This document shows positions 1-5,877 of a DNA stretch of 6,888 bases, piece after piece. Every line of letters begins with the position of its first letter. Within the stretch, counting starts at the first letter, position 1. Below the pieces are notes generated by a model. That model saw nothing but the letters and a program-made list of their open reading frames with translations. It made no database searches and was not told where the DNA came from. Made by a program: the position numbers and the translations under genes. The stretch comes from JAADHY01 sp964428935 (lineage in GTDB: Bacteria > Planctomycetota > Planctomycetia > Planctomycetales > Planctomycetaceae): the NCBI GenBank assembly GCA_964428935.1, contig CAYSAG010000283.1, positions 1 to 6,888 of the forward strand, read 5' to 3'.

Positions 1-40
1 CTTCGGGCCACCTTCTCCCCCGCAAGCGGGGGAGAAGGGG
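1..40. repeat. REP-like palindrome at the left edge, probably cut by the window
   Basis: CCTTCTCCCCCGC (11-23) and GCGGGGGAGAAGG (26-38) are perfect 13-base arms around AA, preceded by CTTCGGGCCA. The same family member at 4151-4204 has CCTCATCCGG before this point, so the start of this copy is likely just off the window. No T-run follows on either strand, so an intrinsic terminator is not well supported. Confidence 0.7.
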
Positions 41-84
41 CTTGACATGCCACTCGCTTGAGCCAGCAAAACGGTTTCCTTCCA

Positions 85-122
85 AAGTTTGCGTCCGGGC
101 CGTGCTTCACTTCCGCAAACTT
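85..122. other. 9-base inverted repeat downstream of the GspJ-like gene
   Basis: AAGTTTGCG (85-93) and CGCAAACTT (114-122) are perfect complements with a 20-base spacer. Another hairpin CCGGCG/CGCCGG (126-131, 139-144) adjoins it. Role unknown; a long-loop RNA stem or a protein site are both possible. Confidence 0.4.
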
Positions 123-146
123 CATCCGGCGTCCCGGTCGCCGGCC

Positions 147-167
147 AAACTACGGTCTTGCCCGTAG
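147..167 (-). terminator. Possible weak terminator hairpin after the GspJ-like gene
   Basis: On the minus strand, about 30 bases after the stop at 199, CTACGG-GCAAGA-CCGTAG forms a 6-base stem followed by TTTGG. The stem is short and the T-run is only three bases, so the call is weak; transcription may well continue to a gene beyond base 1. Confidence 0.25.
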
Positions 168-198
168 ACATGCTTGACCGCTCCCACCCCTTAGCCTG

Positions 199-2061
199 CT
201 AATCCACCAACGAATGGACCAATGTCATCTGCCTCAGCTGCCCGGACGAGACGTCGTAGAAACGAATGGTAATCTGAATGGCCTTCAATGGCTTCAGGTT
301 ATAAACGGCCTGCCAAATCGGTTCTCCAGGCTCGCCAGGAATACCATTCCCGTTACGATCTTGGCCAGGGGGTTCCGGGGGTTCGCCCGGGATCCCGTTT
401 CCGTTTGTGTCCTCAGCAACGGTGCCACCGGGGACAGTCGGCCATGCCGGCTCGGTATTGCTCGACTGCCCACTCTGGACACAACGGTAAACTATGGCCC
501 ACACCGGAGCACGTCCGATGCGCTGCCGCACTGGAGAGGAGGTCGTGGGTAGAACCGTCGCATTGTAGGGATAGTTGAAACTCGGCTGCCATACGGGTGG
601 CGTCTGATAGATGAAGCGGGGGACAAATGGCGCGTGGGCTCCATCCAAATCCGGATGCCATGTGTCGAAGACGCGATTTCCGACTGGGCCGTCTGGGCCA
701 TAGCCGTCTGGGCCATAATCGCTGTTGAGTTGCCGGGTGATCGCGAAGTCGCCCAACGGCTTAGTATGACCAACGTCGACAAACATGCCCAGCCCCTCAT
801 CCCATACTTTAATGTCAAACGAATGCACGTTCGTCATCAGAAGGTCTTCGCCCCGGCGCGCGCCGGCGCGCCAAGGGTCGTCCGAACCCGCCGCTCCGAT
901 TTCGGATTGGTCATCGATTTTTCCGTTGCCGTCGTCGTCCACGCCGGCGATACCCGGTTTCCCGTCGGGGCCGAGTTCTCCCGTCACGACCACGCCAGCG
1001 ACGAGATAAAGCTTTGTTCCTCGATCCATCGGATTCCCGGTTGGGCGCGATGCCGGATATCGAAAATCGAGATGAGACGTCTCTTCGTGCGTAAACCTTC
1101 CCATGAACGCAGACGCAGGCAAGTCGTCTGGTGTCCCAACGAGTCCGTCTGGGCCCGGATCGAAGACATACTCACGCGGCTGGCCGTCGACGTGGTTATG
1201 TCCAAAGCGGAATGCCGGTTTCGCCAAGGGAAACTGTCCGCCAGCGGCGCTGTTGTCGAGATCTTCCAGCCCGTGGAAAATCGGGCCATTGTCGGAGTAA
1301 TGGGCTGAGAAATCGAAATCCCGCCAAAAACTGGGATAGCTGGCATCCACCAAATCCTTGCCATTCGAGTCTGTCGGTTGAGCACCTGTCCCTGCCAACG
1401 CCAACGGTTTTCGGATCAACAGCACGCGGCGATACAGGTTACCGTTGCGTAGGAAGTAACACACTTCCGCAGCAGGCGAGGCTGCTGCGTTGTCGGGCTG
1501 CGTATTTCCGTCGTCTGCTTCCGGTTGATTTGGGTTTCGCGTCAAGGGCGCAATCAGCAGCTTGGCACGTCCCACGTACGGCGTTTCGTCGCTGTTCTTA
1601 GTCGTAATGTTCGCGTCCACTGTGAATTGGAGGACATCATCGGTGTCGTCGCGCGGATCGTTCTCGGAGATGTAAAAATATCCGCGACGGTTGCTGAAGG
1701 GCGTGGGCGACGTATCGGCTCGCTCGCCCGGGAAAAACGGGACCACGTTGCGAAACGTGCGCTTGTCCAAGTCGGCGCGAATGACGATAGCGAGCGACCG
1801 GGCCCGTTGGTCATTCTCCGCCAAACCTCGCTGCCTGCTCATCGCCCCGGTCGCCAACTGAAACACCTCTGCGAACATCAGCATCAGTAGGACGACTAAC
1901 GCAACGGAGACCAGCAGCTCGACCAGTGTGAACGCTGGTTGAGAGCTGAAGGTCGAGCGTCGACCGCCGAAGCTCGCGCGCGGCGTCACAGCCGGCGAGC
2001 TGCAGGGGCCGACAGCGCTTCCCTTCGCTATCAAGTGTTGTGTGCGCTGGGTTCTGATCAT
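199..2061 (-). CDS. GspJ-like minor pseudopilin with prepilin leader, oversized (620 aa)
   Basis: Probable minor pseudopilin of a type II secretion/type IV pilus-like system, anchored in the inner membrane and assembled into a periplasmic pseudopilus. An N-terminal prepilin signal is visible: a 43-residue basic leader, then AFTLVELLVSVALVVLLMLMF with Glu at +5 and a hydrophobic helix. GspJ-type phrases follow: DQRARSLAIVIRADLDKR (about 83-100), DDVLQFTV (141-148), CYFLRNGNLYRRVLLI (201-216) and a C-terminal strand AIQITIRFYDVSSGQ (about 594-608). Insertions make it about three times the usual GspJ length: an acidic GPDGKPG/DDDGNG module (363-396), a YGPDG duplication (449-458), and a WQP...YRC..SG..EPAWPT segment (490-588) broken by DTNGNG units. 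The frame is open up to an ATG at 2142, but I chose the ATG at 2061 because AAGGGG lies 6 bases before it and a tandem repeat covers the longer start. Last of the four genes; a GspK-like gene would be expected beyond base 1. The J assignment is by order and motifs. Confidence 0.82.
   Translation of the reverse strand: MIRTQRTQHLIAKGSAVGPCSSPAVTPRASFGGRRSTFSSQPAFTLVELLVSVALVVLLMLMFAEVFQLATGAMSRQRGLAENDQRARSLAIVIRADLDKRTFRNVVPFFPGERADTSPTPFSNRRGYFYISENDPRDDTDDVLQFTVDANITTKNSDETPYVGRAKLLIAPLTRNPNQPEADDGNTQPDNAAASPAAEVCYFLRNGNLYRRVLLIRKPLALAGTGAQPTDSNGKDLVDASYPSFWRDFDFSAHYSDNGPIFHGLEDLDNSAAGGQFPLAKPAFRFGHNHVDGQPREYVFDPGPDGLVGTPDDLPASAFMGRFTHEETSHLDFRYPASRPTGNPMDRGTKLYLVAGVVVTGELGPDGKPGIAGVDDDGNGKIDDQSEIGAAGSDDPWRAGARRGEDLLMTNVHSFDIKVWDEGLGMFVDVGHTKPLGDFAITRQLNSDYGPDGYGPDGPVGNRVFDTWHPDLDGAHAPFVPRFIYQTPPVWQPSFNYPYNATVLPTTSSPVRQRIGRAPVWAIVYRCVQSGQSSNTEPAWPTVPGGTVAEDTNGNGIPGEPPEPPGQDRNGNGIPGEPGEPIWQAVYNLKPLKAIQITIRFYDVSSGQLRQMTLVHSLVD
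298..594 (-). other. Aromatic WQP...YRC..SG..EPAWPT domain split by an Asn/Gly/Pro insert
   Basis: Residues 490-588 of the GspJ-like protein carry VWQPSFNYPY, then VYRCVQSGQSSNTEPAWPT, then PIWQAVYN. This pattern of Trp-x-Pro, Tyr, TyrArgCys, SerGly, GluProXTrpPro and a final Trp resembles the short beta-rich modules seen in phage tail and carbohydrate-binding proteins, where GGTVxDGTxxW usually joins the last two parts. Here GGTV (545-548) and the final Trp are separated by two NGNGIPGEP units (DNA 322-414). The comparison is from memory and the function is unknown. Confidence 0.5.
688..717 (-). repeat. Perfect 15-base tandem duplication
   Basis: On the plus strand GCCGTCTGGGCCATA occurs at 688-702 and again at 703-717 without change. 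In the GspJ-like protein it duplicates the pentapeptide YGPDG. The lack of any difference suggests a recent slippage event. Confidence 0.9.
874..975 (-). other. Acidic GPDGKPG...DDDGNG module coding segment of the GspJ-like gene
   Basis: Residues 363-396 of the GspJ-like protein begin LGPDGKPGIAGVDDDGNGK and continue through EIGAAGSDDP. It matches the two 40-residue modules of the GspG-like protein in the GPDGKPG start, the DDD centre and the GSDD end. It sits between two predicted strands (VAGVVVTGE and LLMTNVHSFDIKVW), as expected for a loop insertion. Confidence 0.75.
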
Positions 2062-2067
2062 TCGGTT

Positions 2068-2073
2068 CCCCTT
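2068..2073 (-). promoter_or_regulatory. Shine-Dalgarno AAGGGG of the GspJ-like gene
   Basis: On the minus strand AAGGGG ends 6 bases before the ATG at 2061. It is the best ribosome binding site in the window and decides the start of the GspJ-like gene against the longer reading at 2142. Confidence 0.6.
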
Positions 2074-2103
2074 GCCTGGATGGGGCTGGGTTCCATGTAC
2101 GAT

Positions 2104-2164
2104 ATTGTCCGCTCTCCCGTCTGCGGAACAGGATTGTCCCACTCTATCCCGTCTGCCGAACAGG
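2104..2164. repeat. Adjacent imperfect tandem repeat, 29 and 32 bases
   Basis: Unit 2104-2132 and unit 2133-2164 both start ATTGTCC, contain CTCT, and end in a 17-base stretch CCCGTCTGCSGAACAGG that differs at one base. Unit two has three additional bases in the middle. The pair lies 43-103 bases upstream of the chosen GspJ-like start and covers the alternative start at 2142, which argues that this stretch is untranslated. A duplicated operator or a plain repeat are both possible. Confidence 0.75.
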
Positions 2165-2194
2165 CTAGAGGCCGCAAGCGGGCGCGTGAGGCCT

Positions 2195-2245
2195 TCTCGT
2201 TTCCAGGCTCAGCCTGGCAACGCCTGCACCGAGGCTCGGCCTCGC
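2195..2245. repeat. Dispersed double-hairpin repeat in the GspI-GspJ gap
   Basis: The first hairpin has 12-base arms 2198-2209 and 2211-2222 with one mismatch around CCAGGCT-C-AGCCTGG. The second has perfect 6-base arms CGAGGC (2230-2235) and GCCTCG (2239-2244). The CGTT-CCAGGCT/AGCCTGG-AACG followed by GAGGCT pattern resembles a dispersed intergenic repeat I recall from planctomycetes, cyanobacteria and proteobacteria; copy number was not checked. No U-tract follows, so it is unlikely to be an intrinsic terminator. A further small hairpin CGCCGC-TTC-GCGGCG is at 2359-2373. I see nothing else in the 390-base gap apart from the tandem repeat. Confidence 0.65.
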
Positions 2246-2451
2246 CCGTCGCATTCGCCCCGGAGGCTCACGGCACCGGTTCGCCCCACGCCGTCCCTTC
2301 AGATCCGAAAGTGTGTTGCGATCACGTCCTATCTCTTGCGCCCGCGGCTAACGGCCTTCGCCGCTTCGCGGCGCTGCATGTATTCTAGGCCATCCGCGGA
2401 GCAGGTTGCCCAAGGCCGCGCGTCACTCACTCGTGCGAGCCAAACACACAG

Positions 2452-3912
2452 CTACGGTCCCATAATCTGTTCCAACAATTCCCGAGGAAGCATGCGGGGT
2501 GAGATTGGGAAAACTTCAACGACACCTCGCATGAAGATCGCCCCACCGTAGTCGATCCGTCCGTTCCTATTCCTATCCTCTGGGGGATCCAGCCGTCCGT
2601 TATCGTTCAAATCCTCTCCTTGGTCGAGCTGCCCATTCCCGTTCGAATCTTCTGTATCTGGCGCGTTGTTCAAAAGGACTGTGTCTTCCCCGGCCGACTC
2701 CGACGCGCGCCGTTCCAGGGTCAGAACCAAATCGTAACCGTTCACGTTTTGTTCGTACTCGATCACTCGGTACCAGCGCCCGTTTGTCACATCGAACACG
2801 AAACCGCCGCGCTTCACGAACGGCTCTGGCAAGGCATTTTTCCGCCCATCTGGATGTGTGTGCGTAAACATAATGCCGACCCTCTTCTTCCCCGCAGCAA
2901 ACGTCGCATCGTACACGTACTCATCCTTCAGCGCAAACGGGCGGCGGAAAAGAATGACGACATCGATCTGAGCGTCTCCAAAACCGTTTTTGCGCACGGT
3001 CAACAGCCACGTATAGCGGTATTCGCGTGTCTCGATACGGACGCGGCCGACATTGTTCAAGTCACCTGGAAGCGGAACGCTCCACGACAAGACGGGGGGC
3101 GCACCAGAGCTCACAACTACGGGCTGACGCACCTGGCCCGAGCGACCGTCACTTGTGTCGAACAAAACGACCCGGGATTGATTGGCTGGAAAGTTCGATA
3201 CGTCGAATGTCGGTGGAAGTGTCACTGAACGGCGCGTCACTGCATCGGGTACACCCTCCCACTGCAGAATCCAGCTGTCGGGGAGACTCGCCAAGCGGAA
3301 CGCTTCTTCCGTCCGATCGCGTTCCAGAGTGTTCCAGTCGGCCGGGGCCCCCGTGGCGCGCCGCCCGGGATTCAGCCCGGCATTGTATCGCCGCAGAACC
3401 GGAACCGGATTGGGTACAGGGGGAGTTCCGGTTGTGTCTCCATCGTTGCCGAACCAGAGACGAAGACGAGGGCGGGTTTGAAGATAGTCTTTGCCAATGA
3501 TCCACCAACCGATGGGATCGACGATAAACCGCTCAGAAAAGTGCTCGACGTACGGCCGATGTCCCAAGAGTGGCTCCGGCTGGCTCCTGTCAGTTCTGGG
3601 ATCTAACGGGTCTGGTGCCGTTGTCTTCGAAAGAAGCGTGTCCCCATCCGGGTCGTGAATGATCCTAGGCAGCACATCGATCATCGCCTCGGCGTTGTAG
3701 CGCAAGATGGTGGCGTTGGTTAATTGCGTGGCGTGGACCGAGCGGAGGATGGCGATCGGGAACAGGGTGACAACGGCGACCAAGCCGATGCCCGCGATCA
3801 AAATGGCCATCAGCACCTCGGTCAACGTGACACCGGCGAGCCTAACAGTGCGCAGCACCGTTCCGGTGGCCCATCCCAGTCGTTCCACTTTGCTCATCCG
3901 CGCGCTGATCAT
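2452..3912 (-). CDS. GspI/PilV-like minor pseudopilin with three EF-loop-like repeats (486 aa)
   Basis: Probable minor pseudopilin, third in the cluster. The leader is 27 residues, ending LAG, with predicted cleavage G27/V28 and Glu32 at +5. The hydrophobic helix VTLTEVLMAILIAGIGLVAV (28-47) continues into TLFPIAILRSVHATQLTNA, the GspI/PilV-like pattern. The rest has no fold I can name with certainty. YTWLLTVRK (300-308), IDVVILFRRPF (316-326), GGFVFDVTNGRWYRVIEYE (369-387) and FMRGVVEVFPI (460-470) read as beta strands. Just before the last strand sit three back-to-back 12-residue units (421-456) of type D.N.NG..D..E, which fit EF-hand calcium loops without flanking helices. GspI proteins are usually near 120-130 aa, so most of this protein is lineage-specific. 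The start is the first ATG after an in-frame TAA; no good Shine-Dalgarno is seen, and Met6 is an alternative. The gap to the gene before it is 426 bases. Confidence 0.82.
   Translation of the reverse strand: MISARMSKVERLGWATGTVLRTVRLAGVTLTEVLMAILIAGIGLVAVVTLFPIAILRSVHATQLTNATILRYNAEAMIDVLPRIIHDPDGDTLLSKTTAPDPLDPRTDRSQPEPLLGHRPYVEHFSERFIVDPIGWWIIGKDYLQTRPRLRLWFGNDGDTTGTPPVPNPVPVLRRYNAGLNPGRRATGAPADWNTLERDRTEEAFRLASLPDSWILQWEGVPDAVTRRSVTLPPTFDVSNFPANQSRVVLFDTSDGRSGQVRQPVVVSSGAPPVLSWSVPLPGDLNNVGRVRIETREYRYTWLLTVRKNGFGDAQIDVVILFRRPFALKDEYVYDATFAAGKKRVGIMFTHTHPDGRKNALPEPFVKRGGFVFDVTNGRWYRVIEYEQNVNGYDLVLTLERRASESAGEDTVLLNNAPDTEDSNGNGQLDQGEDLNDNGRLDPPEDRNRNGRIDYGGAIFMRGVVEVFPISPRMLPRELLEQIMGP
2545..2652 (-). 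repeat. Three tandem 36-base units coding EF-loop-like motifs
   Basis: Codons 421-456 of the GspI-like gene form three exact 12-residue units: EDSNGNGQLDQG, EDLNDNGRLDPP and EDRNRNGRIDYG. Taking the loops from the Asp, units one and two satisfy D-x-N-x-N-G-x-L-D-x-x-E; the third ends in Gly instead of Glu. No helices flank them, so they resemble dockerin or thrombospondin type 3 style loops more than paired EF-hands. The DNA units have drifted more than the protein. Confidence 0.85.
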
Positions 3913-4032
3913 CGGCGGCTTTTCAACTAAAGGTTAGCGGTTCGATCCTTCCCGTCGTTGCCGTTCTTTGCGACCCTCTTGGGCCGCAGCGCCGCCCATG
4001 CCCCTTCTCCGGGTGAGCGGCTACATCTCTTG

Positions 4033-4085
4033 TGCCCTCTCCCGCTTGCGGGAGAGGGTGCCTCGTGCAGCGAGCCGGGTGAGGC
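4033..4085. repeat. REP-like palindromic element 1 in the GspH-GspI gap
   Basis: CCCTCTCCCGC (4035-4045) and GCGGGAGAGGG (4048-4058) are perfect 11-base arms around TT. They are followed by a small CTCG/CGAG hairpin and then GGGTGAGG. This layout is that of the widespread CCCTCTCCC...GGGAGAGGG...GGGTGAGGG intergenic repeats. The effect on the mRNA of the flanking genes is unknown. Confidence 0.7.
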
Positions 4086-4099
4086 TCCTCCGTTCTGGT

Positions 4100-4136
4100 C
4101 CCCTGTCCCACCGCGAGAGGGCTAGGGTGGGGGGAT
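4100..4136. repeat. REP-like element 2 (degenerate)
   Basis: The stretch GTCCCACC followed by GCGAGAGGGCTAGGGTGGGG keeps the GAGAGGGCTAGGGTGAGGG-type tail of the same repeat class, but its left arm is eroded, so the stem is poor. It lies directly after element 1. Confidence 0.5.
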
Positions 4137-4150
4137 GGCCGTTTCCGGTT

Positions 4151-4204
4151 CCCCCCCTCATCCGGCCCCTCGGGCACCTTCTCCGCCGGTGGGTGGAGAA
4201 GGCA
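4151..4204. repeat. REP-like element 3, same family as the repeat at 1-40
   Basis: It reads CCCTCATCCGGCCC, then TCGGGCACCTTCTCC, a loop, and GGAGAAGG. Arms CCTTCTCC (4177-4184) and GGAGAAGG (4195-4202) pair perfectly. The TCGGGC-ACCTTCTCC part repeats bases 4-18 of the window almost exactly, making the two sites members of one dispersed family. Apart from the three elements and the AGTC-type repeat, I see nothing in the 426-base gap 3913-4338. Confidence 0.65.
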
Positions 4205-4290
4205 TCAATCTTCGCCTCTCCGCTCTCGTGCCCGATCTGTCGCGAGGCCCGGCTGGAAGGGAAATGATGCTCCCTTTCCGTCGGGCACTT

Positions 4291-4341
4291 TGTCGCTCTT
4301 TGACTTTTCGACGTTTTGACTCTTCCACCCTTCGACTCTTA
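4291..4341 (-). repeat. Short degenerate AGTCGAAA/AGTCAAA repeat after the GspH-like stop
   Basis: On the minus strand, beginning at the TAA stop, units GTCGAAGG, GTCAAAAC, GTCGAAAA and GTCAAAGAG follow each other, three of them at about 8-base steps, with one diverged unit (GGTGGAAGA) between. It forms an A/G-rich transcript tail of about 45 bases. It is too irregular for a slippage microsatellite and has no clear hairpin. Confidence 0.6.
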
Positions 4342-5616
4342 CTGCCCCGCCACCTGCCCGGTCTCAGCGTAGCGGAATGGGTCGCGGGCGAAGCCCGTTG
4401 GACTTGACGGGTTCTCGTCGGTGCCGTCGATCGGATGGCACGACACCGCCCCCGTTGCGGCGAAGATCGTAACGACCAGTCGGTCCGCCATCCTTGTGAG
4501 CACTGGTTCAGGGGGCACGATCCCAAGCGAATTCTGCAGCAGGCTGGCGCTCGCCGGCCCCGAACCAAGTGCTTCATCCGACAATACAGGAGGCACCGGC
4601 GACATTCCTTGCCGCCATTGACTCAGTCGCTGCTTATACTGCGACGCAGGAGGAAGCTCGTCCAAGAAGGCCTTGACAGTGGCGTCGCACAGGTACAAAT
4701 GGATTGTACCCATGGCCCCAGCCGCGCCGACAACCGTTCCCCGAGGGGAAAACAGAATGTCCATTCGGCTTGTGTACCGCGCGAAGCCAACTCGCCAAAA
4801 ACTGGGGATGCGCGAGCGATCCAGGTCGATGACGATGTTCCGAGCCAAAAGTGTCGGCTCCTGGTTGGGCATCACCGCGGGCGGCAGTTCCAGCTCGTAA
4901 GTCAATCCGGCATGCTGTACAATATTTTCTTGCAAAAACGGCACCTTCAGCAACAACACCGGATCGTCGGTGCCCGGCCAGCCGAGTTCGTCGTCCTCAT
5001 CGGTAACGCTATCACCGTCGTCGTCTCGATTGGCCTGCCCCGGGGCACGATCCGGACCTCGTGGATCGGGGTCGTTTAGGAGCCGTTTCCGCCGATTGGG
5101 ATCGCTTGGGTCAAGCCCCTCGACTTGGAGCGGATACCATAGCCCGTCCCTGGGAATGCGAATTCTCGCATTGTCGTTGAGCAGCCCCTTCTGTTTCAGC
5201 ATCCACCATTCCGACATCCGCGGGACGCTGGCAGGTAGTTGCTCGTCCGATTTCCATGCGACGCGGATGAAACGACCGGAAGTCCCACCCGAGCGTTGCA
5301 GAAACACCGTTCCCGCGCGCATCGGCTCCGAGGGGGCGATGTATACGACACTGCTGACGGCTCGGGGGTTGGTCTCGTCCAATAAGAGTCGAACACCTCG
5401 CGGCTCTTTCGCATAGATGGCCCGGTCGCGTGCCCCTTCCAAATACGACTGCAGCTGTCGGGCCGCGCCTCGAATCCGCTCTGCGTCCATGGAGAAATTG
5501 ATCGCCGTCGCGGTCATCGCCAAAAGCAACACCATGATGAAGATGACGACCAACAGTTCTACCAGCGTAAACCCCGGATGTCCGGTCGCGCGTGCAGCAC
5601 AACGATGTCCGTACAT
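4339..5616 (-). CDS. GspH/FimT-like minor pseudopilin (425 aa)
   Basis: Probable minor pseudopilin, second in the cluster. With the ATG at 5616 the leader is 15 residues, cleavage falls at G15/F16, and FTLVELLVVIFIMVLLLAM starts the membrane helix with Glu20 at +5. The following RIRGAARQLQSYLEGARDRA (47-66) is the amphipathic helix typical of GspH/FimT, and DILFSPRGTV (286-295) matches the GspH strand-turn. RLVVTIFAATGAVSCHPID (379-397) and DPFRYAETGQVAGQ (412-425) form a C-terminal signature I associate with planctomycete homologues (from memory, not searched). Residues 182-219 are an acidic module, GPDRAPGQAN then RDDDGDSVTDEDDELGWPG, the relative of modules in two neighbouring genes. GspH is normally about 170 aa. 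The frame stays open to an ATG at 5793 preceded by GAGAG, which would add 59 residues; I prefer 5616 because the extra part is basic, featureless and would give a 74-residue leader. Neither start has a convincing Shine-Dalgarno. Confidence 0.83.
   Translation of the reverse strand: MYGHRCAARATGHPGFTLVELLVVIFIMVLLLAMTATAINFSMDAERIRGAARQLQSYLEGARDRAIYAKEPRGVRLLLDETNPRAVSSVVYIAPSEPMRAGTVFLQRSGGTSGRFIRVAWKSDEQLPASVPRMSEWWMLKQKGLLNDNARIRIPRDGLWYPLQVEGLDPSDPNRRKRLLNDPDPRGPDRAPGQANRDDDGDSVTDEDDELGWPGTDDPVLLLKVPFLQENIVQHAGLTYELELPPAVMPNQEPTLLARNIVIDLDRSRIPSFWRVGFARYTSRMDILFSPRGTVVGAAGAMGTIHLYLCDATVKAFLDELPPASQYKQRLSQWRQGMSPVPPVLSDEALGSGPASASLLQNSLGIVPPEPVLTRMADRLVVTIFAATGAVSCHPIDGTDENPSSPTGFARDPFRYAETGQVAGQ
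4960..5073 (-). other. Acidic GPD...DDDGDS...PGTDD module coding segment of the GspH-like gene
   Basis: Residues 182-219 of the GspH-like protein. It shares with the GspG-like modules the order GPD, PGQAN, DDD, DE-DE, G-PG and DD, at the same spacing, although the surrounding proteins differ. This makes it a recognisable copy of one module family rather than a random acidic stretch. Calcium binding is inferred from the DxDxD pattern only. Confidence 0.7.
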
Positions 5617-5665
5617 CAGACCACACTCACGTCTTTTCCGGTCCGATAACGGCCCTCCTCCCTCG

Positions 5666-5681
5666 CGGCGGGCAGCCGCCG
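5666..5681. other. Hairpin in the leader region of the GspH-like gene
   Basis: CGGCGG (5666-5671) and CCGCCG (5676-5681) pair around GCAG. It lies about 50 bases upstream of the preferred start at 5616. Nothing else structured is evident in 5617-5877, and there is no U-tract. Confidence 0.4.
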
Positions 5682-5877
5682 GGTCTCGCTGGCACGCTAG
5701 ATACACGTCGGCTCCTGATCGCCCACGGCCGCTCCATAGACGGCTAGGCGTTGTTGCATCTTTCCAAAGGCTCTTAGCGTTGAGTCCGCTCATCGCCCCG
5801 CTCTCAAAAACGATCTCGGCCGGATGTCCGCCACTGTGAACCCTTTTCCGCTCCGACCGTCATCAAAATGACCTCAC

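Noticed and set aside
1..40. Palindrome considered as a rho-independent terminator of the cluster
   Set aside because: No T-run follows the stem on the minus strand and a near copy occurs between genes at 4151-4204, which fits a dispersed repeat better.
855..872. GC-only inverted repeat GGCGCGC-GCCG-GCGCGCC
   Set aside because: It lies within the GspJ-like coding region and encodes an Arg/Ala/Gly stretch; in a GC-rich gene this is compatible with chance.
634..1308. Long plus-strand open frames opposite the pseudopilin genes, some very Ser-rich (also near 4970-5416 and 5903-6187)
   Set aside because: They are antisense shadows: GAC/GAT/GAG-rich acidic codons read backwards give TC-rich Ser/Arg peptides. 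No domain, no ribosome site, and the minus frames carry clear conserved motifs.
2062..2142. 27-residue N-terminal extension of the GspJ-like protein
   Set aside because: It overlaps the 29/32-base tandem repeat and lacks a ribosome site, while AAGGGG precedes the ATG at 2061.
3939..3948. GGTTCGATCC, resembling a tRNA T-loop, with TTTTCAA nearby
   Set aside because: The flanking bases do not form a T-stem or acceptor stem and no D-arm can be placed; it lies just upstream of a gene start and is most likely chance.
5617..5793. 59-residue N-terminal extension of the GspH-like protein
   Set aside because: In frame and preceded by GAGAG, but basic and featureless, and it would put the prepilin cleavage site at residue 74. 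The ATG at 5616 gives a normal 15-residue leader. Kept as an alternative start.
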